The notes: generated by a model not told the origin, from the sequence alone. DNA of 64,000 nt from Pycnopodia helianthoides (GCA_032158295.1 CM063260.1:10272767-10336766), one strand, 5' to 3'. Shown: positions 1 to 11,090, counted from the first letter of the stretch. Program-made: numbers and translations.

Positions 1-93
1 CCCCCCCCCAAATTTTGTTTCCTCTGTTGATCGTTTTGGCGTTTTGGTCTTTTTTTTTTATGATTCCGTTTGTCTTTGATTGAATCACTACAG

Positions 94-249
94 GGAGGCG
101 GCGCTCGCTTCATCCGCTACAACTGCAGCGTCGTTGGCCTGCCCAGGGGTCACCTGCTGCTGCACCCTGGACGACTCACGCACTACCACGAGGGCCTCCG
201 AACGACCAACGGCACCCGCTACATTCTGGTGTCCTTCATCGACCCCTGA
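94..249 (+). CDS. PLOD: Terminal exon of procollagen-lysine 2-oxoglutarate 5-dioxygenase (lysyl hydroxylase, PLOD family)
   Basis: This exon encodes the last 51 residues of a lysyl hydroxylase, an ER-lumen enzyme that uses Fe(II), 2-oxoglutarate and O2 to hydroxylate collagen lysines. It starts after an acceptor AG at 92-93 behind a T-rich tract and ends with TGA at 247-249. The peptide begins [11 protein letters not shown] and ends [11 protein letters not shown], closely matching the conserved C-terminus of PLOD1/2/3. [11 protein letters not shown] contains the distal iron-binding histidine (codon 32, equivalent to human PLOD1 His708 by counting back from the C-terminus). The arginine ten residues later (codon 42, equivalent to Arg718) binds the 2-oxoglutarate carboxylate. 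Spacing to the C-terminus equals that of the human protein. All upstream exons lie before the window. The 3' UTR is not delimited; one AATAAA at 3657-3662 is the first on this strand that I noticed, but it is far away and the link is weak. The paralogue cannot be assigned from one exon. Confidence 0.93.
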   Translation, partial: GGGARFIRYNCSVVGLPRGHLLLHPGRLTHYHEGLRTTNGTRYILVSFIDP

Positions 250-3020
250 GTAGGTCAGTCACACTTGACCTTTGACCCCCCTGAAATTGTACTTAATGGT
301 GCTAAAAAGCTGTTTCTCTACTTCTCTGTATGAGTCAGGTATTTTTATACTCGTAAGTTTCACCCCCCCTTCTCATCCTGACTCTCATCAAAGGGTTTGA
401 TCGTTTTCTTCAGAATTTCAAAATTTGCCAAATTGAAAATGTGGAATAGTTTGCTGTAAATACAATGGAATTCCCAAATTTTGTTGTTTTAATAATTGTT
501 CCTTTAAATTTGTTTAACATTCAATGGAATTATGTTAGGGTTTTTTCCATGCAATTATTGTTTTTTGTTTTTAATTGTTGGCAAGAAACTTAAAGGTGTT
601 TGAAGTGAATTTTTGCTGCTTGGTTGAATGGTTGTTAGGTACCGAAATACCCATGTAGTATGGCGGCCGACTATGGGCTGCTGCCTGCTACCCAAATCCC
701 CAAATGCACATGGCGACCGCAGATGGCTGCTACCAAAATGTCCCAAGCGGCCCCAAGATTTTACCTTCTTCCACTCAACCAAAGAGGTCAAAGAAAAGGT
801 CATGTCCGGAATTGCCTCTCTAACATCCTATCTATATTTTTTCTATAAATTTTGTATTATTTTTTTCGGACTTTTTTACTGAACAAATTTGAGTGAAAAA
901 CAATCAATGCTATTAGCCATGTCTGGCCATGTTGTGATGATACAAATAGGAATGGTCTCTCAATGTTTGAAGTACAGATTCCAGGCCTGGAATTGCACGG
1001 AGGCCATGGCCTCTGCTGCCCCTGGTCTTGGCCTCGGTGCCCCTTCAAAAGTTTCCCGAGGACTTTAAAAATGTTCCAACGAAAGTGCACTTTGCAAAAT
1101 GAAAAAAAGGCTCTACCCTCTCAAGGATGAAATTCGGGCGGGTGATTTCTCAGGAATATTTCCTGATTTCTGGATTCTTTTTAAAACCTCCTTGGACCTT
1201 TACATTTTCTGGAAAGAAGTAAAGCAGTGACCCAAGGGAGAAAGATGTAGTCCACATTGTGTCCAAGCCAGTAGTTTTTTTTATTTCCGGTGATGCACAG
1301 AGTCTGTAAACCTCCTGAACTTGTAACATCTGAGATGGTCTGTGTCTAGAATAAGGTGGTTCAGACCCACATGCCATTTTTCAGGAATTTTCTTGTCTGT
1401 CCAAATCTCATCCCTGGAAATTGCAGGCTGATGTACATTTGCAGAAATATTGTCATTTAAAGTACACAGTACCAGTCACTGAGCATACCCTGCAATTTGG
1501 CTCTATCTAACCAGTCACAACTTCCAAGTATATTAGTTTTGATTCTCGCTTAGGAAAGCGTTGATTTTCGTGTCAAGAACTCCTAAAGTTCTCAGAATTT
1601 TGTATTTTTTTTCTTCAAAGTAGTAGACTTCGGGGGACACGGCTGAGATAACCAGGTATTTCCCCTCTGAGTGCATGCATGTCACCATAATCCTCTTAAA
1701 ACATTAAGAAGGGCGGATTAACACGATGTTAACGGCACCTCACAACTGTTCTGATCTGGGGCTATTACGGGTTGACGGCCGCCGCAAGTGCTCCTCGCGG
1801 CTCTTTCCGTCTATCGCCCGGCCAGCCGAGACTGTGAGTCAAGTCCGATTCCAAGGCGGTCTGATTAACCGTTCATCTTGTGTGTGTGTCAGAACGTATG
1901 ATCCCCCCCCCCCACCACTCTCCTCTGTCCCTGTTTGAAGATGGTAGCCTGAAACTTCCTGAACTGGCTCTGACAGCGTCTGGTCTGATCTGAGATAAGT
2001 CTCGTGTGTGCGGTTTTTTGTTGTTGTTGTACATTCTTGTGTGTTCCGTTTTTTCCTGATCTGACATCTTGAAAGTGCAGCGATAAGACTCCTTGCTTAT
2101 CTCGCCCCATCCAGAAGCTCCCGCCAAGTCGTGTCCGATTTGGCAACTCATGGTTCTGATCGTCTGCACCATTCCTCTGAAATGTTCTGCGCTCACTGAC
2201 TGTGACTGTTTGTTTATGCAGTGAGTTATGATGACTGTTAGGCATGGTGTAATTGCTGCCCTTAACTCATCGTTCCAAACAGCTGTTCAGTCTTTCCTCT
2301 CATTCAGGGATGTAAAGCTGGGGTTTGTCTTTCTTGCAGACTTTAACTTTCTGTGAATGCATCTGAAAAGTGTTGACACTTATAAGCCGTGTTCGCAATG
2401 GACTTTTTTTTTTGGGGGGGGGGTAAACTAACCGAGCAAATGGGTAACTTGACCATTTTAAGTCCAGTGCATACAGTCCAGGAAACTTCACCCAGGTAAC
2501 TTAACCGAGTCCAATGGGTGGTTTAATCGTCCATCCTCTGCCCAGGTAAACTAAACCGGTCAAACTAACCGAGCCAAAGAGTCCAGTGCTGGATGCACCT
2601 TAGCACTCAAACCAGCCAGTAAAAATACCACCTTCAGTTTTACACGACACACAGAAGTGAACTACAACTTGCATGTACTTGTCATGTTCACACTCTGTCG
2701 CTGTCGCGGCGGTATACAGACCTCAAAAATTGCGTTCTTTGCTTGCGTTTCTGTTCTTCTATTTGCTGTGTTTCTCTTCAACCATTGTTTACAAGCTAGG
2801 TCATGTATTTTGTCACATCTATGTAAAGGACACTGGCGTAAGCGCCCTCATGTGTTTATATTTAGTCAGTTGGTTTGTTTCACCATCGTCTCTGTTAGTT
2901 CACCTACTTCAAATAATCCAAGTGTTGACACCGGTAAGATTTACCCGTTGCAATGTTTACCTAGATCTGGGTTAAATACTAATTCAAATATTAAGTCCTC
3001 TATTTCTCAACTCATAGCTA
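250..3020. other. PLOD 3' UTR and intergenic DNA, no gene recognised
   Basis: Downstream of the lysyl hydroxylase stop the sequence is AT-rich, with short open frames on both strands that have no recognisable domain or codon pattern. The segment near 960-1060 carries a phrase (cctggaat ... ggaggccatggcc) resembling the tandem unit at 11252-11430, suggesting a diverged copy of that repeat. Homopurine/homopyrimidine runs occur near 1910 and 2410. Some of this is presumably 3' UTR. Confidence 0.5.
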
Positions 3021-3029
3021 GGAATAGCT

Positions 3030-3269
3030 CAGAAATAGAACTCAGAGAATGCTATGTGTAGATATCAATGCATGCTTTGAGGCAAGTCATGCGCGCTGCC
3101 ATTGTAGCTGTATGGCAAATTCCAGCTTTCCCATTGGTTGATCTGGTTAATTTTGCCAAACAGACATGTCTCATGGTATTGATACTCTATGTCCACAGTT
3201 GACATAGAGGGCGTACACAGCAGACACAGACAAAATCGAGCTCAGCATTCTCTGTGTTCTATTTCTATG
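3030..3269. mobile_element. Short inverted-repeat element with about 8-9 bp target duplication (hAT-like MITE), copy 1
   Basis: Ends are imperfect inverted repeats: AGAAATAGAACTCAGAGAAT at the left and, reverse complemented, AGAAATAGAACACAGAGAAT at the right. The nine bases GGAATAGCT occur directly on both sides (3021-3029 and 3269-3277), as expected for a target-site duplication. It is non-coding. A second copy in opposite orientation lies at 28803-29049. Confidence 0.75.
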
Positions 3270-3990
3270 GAATAGCTACAATGTACACAGTCTTCACAGT
3301 CGTGTGACCTCCGTTTGACCTCACTGTGATGGTGACGCCATTTTCATCAGTTGGGTTTCGGTAATTCAATTCATAAGATTTTGGTTTTTTTTGGTTCCTC
3401 TTCTGTGTTCACTAAGACCTCCATCCTCCACATCCCCCCTCCCCATTTCCTCAGTAGTCAAAATCTATCAATCATGGACACTGCGCACACTTGAACTGTT
3501 TGTAAATATTAAGGTAACAAATCCCTGGAGGTTATTTGGCCTTGCACTCTGCACCTGTACACATGAACACCTGCAGGGAGAGGAGATTATCTCATGACCA
3601 ACTGTGAAAATGTGCTGTCTGCATTTTCAGTTTTCACTTAAGGGTGAACCCTGATCAATAAACTCCCATAGTATACAGTGCAAAAATGCTAACTATTCGC
3701 AAATACTCTAAAACTACTAAGAAGTCTCACAGCGGCGAAGAAAAAAAAAAATTATCCTTTGACTCCCTTAACTTTTATCCTCTGCTCAGTTTGATGAGGG
3801 TTGTCCCAATGCCCTTCGAGTTTTTCTCCCTCCAAATAGGAACACCCCTACAATTGTGTAAATTTCAAAACATCCGTACGGCAATCTTGAAACAAAAAAA
3901 ATGGCCCTACACCCCATTGGTAATAGGACCATTTTTTTCAGGGCCTACACATGTATAGGTCATCCAGGTTGGAAGTCAACAACCCCAAGG
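3270..3990. other. Intergenic DNA, nothing recognised
   Basis: No gene or clear repeat was recognised. It holds the first plus-strand AATAAA I noticed after the lysyl hydroxylase exon (3657-3662), in a sequence without an obvious GT-rich downstream element. Confidence 0.4.
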
Positions 3991-3991
3991 T

Positions 3992-4529
3992 CACAATTCG
4001 TCACCGTTTTCACGAAGAGCCACTTATGTCCAAAAGCTTATTTGAGATTTACATTTTACGCTATGCTTGGCTTAAAACTGCAAAATCTGCAATACTAGCC
4101 ACGGTTTGCAGTTAAAAACCTATCATATGATTCTGTATAAGTTTAACTTCTACATTGACTAACTCATTTCTGTAGATATATTGGCTAATTGCCGTAGTAA
4201 TTAGTCAAAGATACGTGGCTCTTCATGAAAACGAAAAAGTGAGATGACCTACTTAAACACCTCACTGGAAAACGTATTAAACATAGGAAAGAGGTGTGCG
4301 TGTCACGTGATCGCGCGCGAAGATAGGTGGCTGTACGTGAAACGTGAAAAACAACTTTTCCTACATTTTATGCTCTTCTGTTACAACGTATTGCAATGCG
4401 TTTTCGGGGCCGATGGCTGTTCGTGAAAACGTAAAATTCATTTATTGAGATAAAGGCCCCTTCCTGTAATAGTAAATAATTTGTCAATAAAAGATAGGTG
4501 GCTCTTCGTGAAAACGGTGACGAATTGTG
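3992..4529. mobile_element. 538-bp element with perfect 32-bp terminal inverted repeats and repeated internal motif
   Basis: Positions 3992-4023 and 4498-4529 are exact reverse complements over 32 bases. The core of the end, GTGGCTCTTCGTGAAAACG, recurs internally in degenerate form with its TGGCT at 4216, 4328 and 4414, as well as at the right end (4499), spaced about 112, 86 and 85 bases. Such subterminal repetition is typical of transposase-binding sites in non-autonomous DNA transposons. No coding capacity. A partial inverted copy is at 5878-6250. Confidence 0.75.
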
Positions 4530-4578
4530 CAAAATATTTACACTTAACCCCTTTTATTTGGCTCTCAAATCAGTCTAG

Positions 4579-4746
4579 TATAGATGGATTGCAATACGCG
4601 TCATTGACCTCCATCTTTGATGTAAAACAATGGAAAAGTGCACGCATATACGCGCTACGCACGACTCTCAGCCAATGATAGCACTTCATGCGTGCGCAAT
4701 TCATCAAAGATGGTGGTCAATGACGCGTGTTGCAATCCATCTATAG
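4579..4746. mobile_element. 168-bp near-palindromic MITE, copy 1
   Basis: The ends TATAGATGGATTGCAA and TTGCAATCCATCTATA are inverted repeats, and pairing continues inward for about 45 bases. Each arm contains CCATCTTTGATG or its complement, which includes a TCF/LEF-type core (ATCAAAG). A related copy is at 11611-11765. Confidence 0.75.
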
Positions 4747-4963
4747 ACAGGTTTGAGAGCCTACAAAATATTCATGAGGTCGTTGCTCTGTTGTCTCTCT
4801 ATTTAGTGGGGGTGCACCGTTAACTGATGACTGTGTTTGATCCGGAGATGTAATTAATACTTGTAAAGGGTCGGCTAATAATGTCAGCCGTGGGGCCGAT
4901 GTTGTTTATTTATTCCTTGAAGTCAGGCTGTCAATAATCCCTACCCTTGGCCGGTAGCACAGT

Positions 4964-5344
4964 TTAAAGGAACATTACAGAATTGGTTTTCGCTAACGAA
5001 ACAGTTGCTGGCAGTATAAGCACTTTATGTAATCCACCATATACATAAACTGACAAACCTGTAGAAGTTAGAGATCGAATCGGCCATCTGGGTCATGAGA
5101 AAATAGTGAAAAACCGATGACACATTTGCATGAAATCATATAGATTCAACAAATGAATAAAACGCTCACTGAGCGATAAACCCAATTGGAAAATTAGTTT
5201 ATTCATTTCTCATCAAATATGGCATTTCAGACAGAAATATTTCAAGGGATGTTTTCTACTGTCATCATCGTTAGACCGTGTCAGTTTTATGTAAATCTGT
5301 GATCAAAAAGTTTTTTTCTTACCAATTCTGTAAAGTTCCTTTAA
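4964..5344 (+). mobile_element. TTAA-flanked inverted-repeat element, family A copy 1
   Basis: It starts TTAAAGGAACATTACAGAAT and ends ATTCTGTAAAGTTCCTTTAA, so the ends are inverted repeats closed by TTAA on both sides, the target duplication typical of piggyBac-type elements. About 381 bp, non-coding. Copies are at 27408-27799 (same orientation) and 53262-53655 (opposite). Confidence 0.8.
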
Positions 5345-5534
5345 TGTTGTCACAAACACTGCATTCTGCCAGCTACACAATTGGTTGTGTAGTGCATACA
5401 TGCTTCTACTTCTACTTCTACCTAGATACTCGGTAGGATCCATAAGTCTGGATATAATGCAGCGAGGGACTTCTTGTCCATGAGCGGTGCAGGGGTGTGT
5501 ATGTACAATGTGCAAGTAAAAACTCAGCGCTGCT

Positions 5535-5840
5535 TACATGTGTGCAGCCACCACTCCCCTAAATGCCTCAACTGAAGGTGAGGCAATGATGTTGCCTGGG
5601 AGTGTGTTCCACCAGATGACAGTTCTTGGGAAAAATGAATTGGAGAAAAGGCTGTATCCTACCTGGGATGATCTGGTATTTCTTGGAATGGTATGCCATG
5701 GTGTTACTTGGGATGGCTTGGCTAAGGTATAGGTCTGGATTGACTGCAATAGTTTGGTTCTGAATCTTGTAGAGGAGTGTGAGGCTTGGCGTCGCCTTTG
5801 TAAGGTGTCCCATTCCAAGGTGTTCAACATGGCTGACACA
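5535..5840 (-). pseudogene. Degraded 3' end of a non-LTR retrotransposon reverse-transcriptase ORF
   Basis: Read on the minus strand across at least two frames, this encodes the hallmark tail of LINE reverse-transcriptase ORFs: MLNTLEWDTLQRRRQ, then LTLLYKIQNQTIAVNP and YQIIPGRIQP in a second frame, then FFPRTVIWWNTLPGNI back in the first. The order and spacing match the region after the catalytic RT domain (L-W-x-L-x-R-R ... LYKI ... SFFPRT-x-x-W-N-x-LP). The catalytic domain itself is absent and frameshifts split the frame, so this is a dead, 5'-truncated insertion. The clade is not resolved (CR1/L2-like is my guess). Confidence 0.75.
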
Positions 5841-5877
5841 TGTAGCTAATAGCTTATAGCAAAAGTGAGGTCATACA

Positions 5878-6250
5878 CATCGGCACCGTTTTCACGGAGA
5901 GCCACGTAGGCCTATGTTGAAATGACAAAGTGTTTATTAGTACAGGAAGGGGCATTTATCTCAATAATTGCATTTTTCGTTTTCACAGAGAGCCAGATAT
6001 CCCCAGAGATGCGAGTAACACATTGCAACAGAAGAGAGTAAATGTAGGTCAAATTGTTTTTACGGTTTCACGACGAGCCATATGTCAGGCACGTCCCTTT
6101 CCTATGTAAAAAAGTATTATTCAGATGGGCGTATTTATAAGTAGGTCATCTCAGCTTGAGGTTTTATGAAGAGACACATATCGTTGACTAATTACTGATG
6201 GCAATTAGCCAATATGTTAAACTTATACAGAATCATATGAATCAACTGAA
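5878..6250 (-). mobile_element. Partial inverted copy of the 538-bp TIR element
   Basis: Starting with CACCGTTTTCACGGAGAGCC, this stretch is a diverged reverse complement of about 4120-4525. It shares the phrases around the AGGAAGGGGC block, AGTAGGTCATCTCA and TTAAACTTATACAGAATCAT in inverse order. The other terminal repeat is missing or too diverged to see. Confidence 0.6.
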
Positions 6251-6453
6251 ACCCATACACATGTTTTAACGCTACATACGAAGTGTGGACTTCAGAACAA
6301 AAGAGGTCCACATACTTCAGGTACTTGAAACACTACGTGGACGTCCACACGTCCACATAGTGATTTTTACAGTGTTGAGGAATATGATTTCCTTAAGTGC
6401 ACAGAACAAAGGAATGTCCACAGAGTGACTGCAACACAGAGCTTTATGTACAT

Positions 6454-7130
6454 GTGGGTGTAAGTCTCAATGTCATACCCTGATTTACCCCACCACCCAG
6501 TCGATGGTTTGGTGTACCCATAAACCCAATTCATGTATGTGTGGGTGTAAGTCTCAATGTCATACCCGGATTTACCCCACCACCCAGTCGATGGTTTGAT
6601 GTACCATAAACCCAATTCATGTACACGTGGGTGTAAGTCTCAATGTCATACCCTGATTTACCCCACCACCCAGTCAATGGTTTGGTGTACCCATAAACCC
6701 AATTCATGTATGTGTGGGTGTAAGTCTCAATGTCATACCCGGATTTACCCCACCACCCAGTCGATGGTTTGATGTACCCATAAACCCAATTCATGTACAC
6801 GTGGGTGTAAGTCTCAATGTCATACCCGGATTTACCCCACCACCCAGTCGATGGTTTGATGTACCCATAAACCCAATTCATGTACATGTGGGTTTAAGTC
6901 TCAATGTCATACCCTGATTTACCCCACCACCCAGTCGATGGTTTGATGTACCCATAAACCCAATTCATGTATGTGTGGGTGTAAGTCTCAATGTCATACC
7001 CGGATTTACCCCATCACCCAGTCAATGGTTTGATGTACCCATAAACCCGTCTCAATGTCATACCCGGATTTACCCCACCACCAAGTCCATGGTTTAATGT
7101 ACCCATAAACCCAATTCCTTTGACCTTCAT
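6454..7130. repeat. Tandem array of an 87-bp unit, about eight copies
   Basis: The phrase GTGGGTGTAAGTCTCAATGT recurs at 6454, 6541, 6627, 6714, 6801, 6888 (GTGGGTTT variant) and 6975, a period of 87 (one copy is 86), followed by a shortened last copy. The unit contains CATACCCGGATTTACCCCAC and CACCCAGTCGATGGTTTGAT. Because 87 is a multiple of three, frames stay open on both strands through several copies. The minus-strand reading repeats NWVYGYIKPSTGWWGKSGYD about every 29 residues. The one-base deletion near 6604 breaks that frame, and there are no splice signals or flanking coding sequence, so I treat this as a minisatellite. Confidence 0.85.
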
Positions 7131-8990
7131 GTCAAACCCATTTCCTCTCCCCACTGAAATGATGGATAGAGTGTAGGGTATATGATCCTGTTCTCTCCCC
7201 CCGTTCCTGATCGGGCGCAATGTCTGGCCTGTAGGGCGTGCCAACCCCGTTCCTTAAAATGCGAAGTAACCCCCCATCAAGGATTCTAATTTGGGCCAAG
7301 CAAGGCTCGCTCAAACTCCCCCATGTAATGAAAAAAAATTCCCAATTGGGCTCATGACGACATGGTATCTTTATACAAGGTTTGGATAAGAGGTGTCCCA
7401 ATTACAGCTAGTCGCATTTTTGGAGTTGATAAAATTAAAAACGCTGGCCTGGCATGTGTTTGCGGTGATTCATTGGAACACTGGAGGGGTGAGGGAAGAG
7501 ATACGTTTGCCCCTGACATGAGCTGGTAATGGTGATGACATAACTGGGATTCCTACATTACAAGCAGCTTGAAGGGCTCTTTATCCAATGTCATTTTGGT
7601 AATTCTACTTGCCATTTACGCTACATCACCCCCCCGTCCTTGGCACGTTTTAGCTCTAGTTGGCCGAGAAGCTCTTGCAGAATCCACTTGCAAACGCTAA
7701 CAAAACCAACCCTAAACCAGGGCTCTAATTCGCAGAGCTGCTTAAGCAGAAAGTATCGCCAAACAATTTCCTCCTACGCAAAAAATTAGCAAATACCAGT
7801 CTCAGACGGTACATGGTGTCTTGGCTGGTGATCTTAGTCTGGTAAGCATAATATTGTTTTGTGCTTAGCGGTGTTTTGTGCTTAGCGACGTTCTAAGCAG
7901 CTGTATGAGTTGGACCGAAGACCCAATTTCATCGAGCTACAAGAAGTAGCTAAAGCGCAACAAAATAATTCTTACCGAAATAAGGTTACCAGCCAAAAAA
8001 TACTATGACATGTACCATATGTGTCTGGTATCCTGCTCATTTTTGCTTAGCAATAATTTCCTGCTGAGGCAGCTCCATGAAATTTTGCTCTGAAGGCCGT
8101 GATAAGATTAGTTGGTAATTTCCTCTGCCGAGCAGTCAGTCCGATTCGGGTCTGCAACTTCAAATCCAGTCAAATTCACCACCGAGTGATGGGTAGTGAA
8201 AGATGGGGGTGTATTTTAAAGGTTTACTCCGCTAGTCTCGTGCAACCCGCTGGTTGTAAGCATCAGAGCTGCCGACTCTCCCCTGATACTGCAGAAATTT
8301 CCCTGAAAAATAAACCAATCTTTCCGTGTTCTTCTTCTACTTTCGTGTGCTGCAAACGGGGCTATAGACTTTGATTTGGAGCTTGGTTTTGAACGGCCAA
8401 TCCCGTGTGGGAACATCAACATCGGCCTAACCTTGGGCTCCATCGGGTGGTTGATGGAGAGAGCACTCCCTGATGATGTGATCCGCTGTTTGTTCTTCTC
8501 CTCCTCAGATGATGAACACATTTGAAAATCTCCCTGATTATGGAAGCTTTGTCCCTATTATGTTAAGCGTAATTCTTAATATCTCGCTGATTGCTGTGCA
8601 AAATCTCCCTGATTGCAAACTGGGACCCAAATCGGGACCCAGACCCTCACATCGACAACTTCAAAACTTGAGGCTGCTGCGCTACGTCATTCGGCTGTGA
8701 CAATCCATTTATACATTAGCTGGGACTGGTACCTTGCACATTTGTTTCTCGGCTAAAAAAAAAACCTCTTCAATATCAAGCTGCTGCAAATCCCAATTTC
8801 TTGACAGAGCCCCTGAAATATACAGCACTGTATAAATTGCTTAAGACACATCGATGTAAGGATAAAAATCAAATAATATTCTTCATCCCCGATGCCGAAT
8901 TAACATCTATTAAACATGATCTCGTCTATCATAAAGTTGGCGGTGACTCTCAGTCATACTTTGGGTAGGGGCCGATGAGCTGCTGATCAG
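7131..8990. other. Intergenic DNA with one degraded inverted-repeat element
   Basis: No gene recognised. Around 7715-8095 the ends resemble the GGGCCCAATTTCATAGAGCT family (left: TAATTCGCAGAGCTGCTTAA; right: GCAGCTCCATGAAATTTTGC), so this is probably an old copy of the family seen intact at 13400-13653. The remainder shows only short, non-conserved open frames. Confidence 0.45.
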
Positions 8991-8991
8991 G

Positions 8992-9005
8992 GTTGCCATG
9001 GCAAC
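8992..9005. promoter_or_regulatory. Perfect palindromic RFX-type X-box
   Basis: GTTGCCATGGCAAC is a 14-base perfect palindrome matching the RFX transcription-factor consensus GTTRCCATGGYAAC with no mismatch. It lies in a stretch without recognised repeats (about 8880-9160). No coding exon was found next to it, so the target gene is unknown. It may be a distal element or the promoter of an unrecognised transcript. Confidence 0.45.
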
Positions 9006-9595
9006 AGACACAACAATCGGTTAGATGAGAGGGATGCGGTGCTCTGGTTACTCATGTAAACTCAGACGGCCATCTTGGGCCAAAAGTTTTTAGAGTTAAT
9101 TTGCTGTGACCTTTTCAGGGGAGGCATTGTATGTGACATTGTCATTCTGTGGTTATTTTGAGGAGAACCTGTGGTGGACAAAGTAAAAAAGATCGATGAA
9201 TCATAGGCCTTTTTTTAAAAACCGCGGCTTCGAGTTTGGTTCCGATAGTTATTTTGAAAATGCGCTTTTGGGTACAGGGCATCAAATTGGCGGATGGGAG
9301 CTGAAGCTGAGCCAAAAGATACTATAATAATAGTAATTAAGTGATCCTTGAAACAAAATTATAAAAATGTCTCTCCCCTCCCTTCCCCTCCCCCTCCAAA
9401 AAAAAGGGGAACAGAAAAACAAATTTAGAGTTTGCCAAGCATCTTCTTGTAAATCTTCCGAACGAGGAATTAGGGTCTATTCCAAATGTTGGCTCGGTCC
9501 CCAGCTCCGGCTTGGTCTCCGTCATCAATTTTGGAGCTGTGTGTGTGTAACTTTCACTGTACCTTAACATCAAACGGAGCCGAGGGCTGGAGCTG

Positions 9596-9838
9596 TAGCC
9601 AGAGCCAGTGCCAGAGCCAGAGCCAGAGCCAGAGCCAGAATCAGAGCCAGAACCAGAGCCAGAATCAGAGCCAGAGCCAGAGCCAGAGCCAGAATCAGAG
9701 CCAGAACCAGAGCCAGAGCCAGAGCCAGAGCCAGAATCAGAGCCAGAACCAGAGCCAGAATCAGAGCCAGAGCCAGAGCCAGAACAAATGCCAGAGCCAG
9801 AGCCAGAGCCAGAACGAATGCCAGAGCCAGAGCCAGAG
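9596..9838. repeat. Hexanucleotide microsatellite (CCAGAG)n with variant units
   Basis: About 40 units of CCAGAG interspersed with AATCAG and AACCAG variants. The array is open in several frames, giving Pro-Glu repeats on the plus strand and Gly-Ser or Leu-Ala repeats on the minus strand. This is expected for a period-six repeat without stop triplets and is not evidence of a gene. Confidence 0.9.
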
Positions 9839-9839
9839 T

Positions 9840-11040
9840 CGGCATGTGGAAAAAGCCCTTGGTTTGATTTTGAGACAAAATTATCTGAAATGAACCTTAT
9901 CAGGATCCATGATAACACTTTTCAATCTAAGTATAGATTGAAATTGGCGGGGGGGGGGGGGGACAGTTTGGTTATGTTGTATAAGTAGCTTCCCCACAGT
10001 GTTATTTATTGGTCGGTCCTATTACCAGCCCATAGTCATGATCAGGATATTGCTTAATTGGATGAATATGCCACATGGTCTAATCCTGGGTTAACCTAGA
10101 TACATGAATCTACAGTGGCGTTCAGAACCAACAGTGTAATGTAGTCAGGAATGCTGGAGTCATGGTGGAGGAACGAGAAGGGGGGGGGTGGGGAGGGGGG
10201 TGTTTGGCTTGTATGACAGAGGTGACATGTGTTGGTGTGGTAGTCATTGCAATGAGTCATTTCATGGTGTGCCGTGCCTGTGGAACTGATTTTTGTCTTG
10301 ACTTTGTGAACATAAAGAAGTGGCCTTGTATACGGTAGTAGGGCTTCTCCCCTGAGAGTGGAGCTCGAGCTTAGCTCCCTGCAAGTTTTGCAAAACCCCA
10401 ACAAAACATTCAGATGCTTTGAAATGGAGCCTCTGCACTAGAGCCTTGTCACTTGCGGTGATTTTTATAAGGTGCAACCAGCCGTACTGCGCGTAATAGG
10501 AACACTTTGGTAGCACAAGAGACAGTTTTCTAACAATGTCTTTCCATCCACAAGAATTATGTGAAACTTGAATTTATGGGTGCCCTTTTTATCTTGGGGA
10601 TTGCCTTGAACTAGGTGCCTGGAACTGGTTGTCCGGAACTGGTAGTCCGGAACTGGTTGCCCGGAACTGGTTTGCCTGGGACTAGTTGCCCATAAATTGC
10701 TTTGTTTAAACCCCGGTTCATACTTCCTGCGAATGCAAATGCGAAGTGAATTTGACGTCACAAAACTCGCAACGAGCTGGGCTCAACTCTTGCAAAACTT
10801 TATGACCCCCGGGCCCTGATCCCTCAAAAACTTTAAAGTTCCTGGAAGCTTGATTGATGGGCTATGTACAGAACTAAACTATGTGCAGGTTGCACTGTAC
10901 ACTTTGAATAAAATGTCGGTCATTACATCCGTAGTCGGAAAGAAGAAAAAAAAGTCCTCTTAATTTAGAGATGGCGTACGGAAACCAGCCTGTGAAACTT
11001 TCCTATTACAGCTTGTCCTTGACAAAATGAATTGCTACAT
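9840..11040. other. Intergenic DNA, nothing recognised
   Basis: Includes a poly-G run at about 9949-9961 and a G-rich stretch near 10170-10200. A short degenerate tandem (CCGGAACTGGTTGTCCGGAA type, about 13-bp period) occurs at 10610-10690. No exon-like segment seen. Confidence 0.4.
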
Positions 11041-11045
11041 TCGGA

Positions 11046-11090
11046 CCTCTCCCCCCCCTCCCCCTCTCCCCACCCCCCCTCCCCCCTTCA
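11046..11090. repeat. C-rich low-complexity tract
   Basis: Almost pure pyrimidine, mostly C with interspersed T and A. Confidence 0.8.

Noticed and set aside
1873..2245. Two overlapping minus-strand open frames of 107 and 118 codons
   Set aside because: Frames overlap each other on the same strand, have no domain pattern and cross a poly-C run; likely chance.
6454..7130. CRISPR array
   Set aside because: The 87-bp units are repeated in full with no unique spacers, and the genome is eukaryotic.
6367..7244. Overlapping repetitive open frames on both strands in the 87-bp array taken as a repeat protein gene
   Set aside because: Unit length divisible by three explains the openness; a one-base deletion breaks the minus frame and there are no splice sites or conserved family.
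9337..9988. Long open frames with Gly-Ser, Leu-Ala, Gln-Ser or Pro-Glu repeats over the hexanucleotide array
   Set aside because: All come from one stop-free period-six microsatellite read in different frames; no flanking coding signal.
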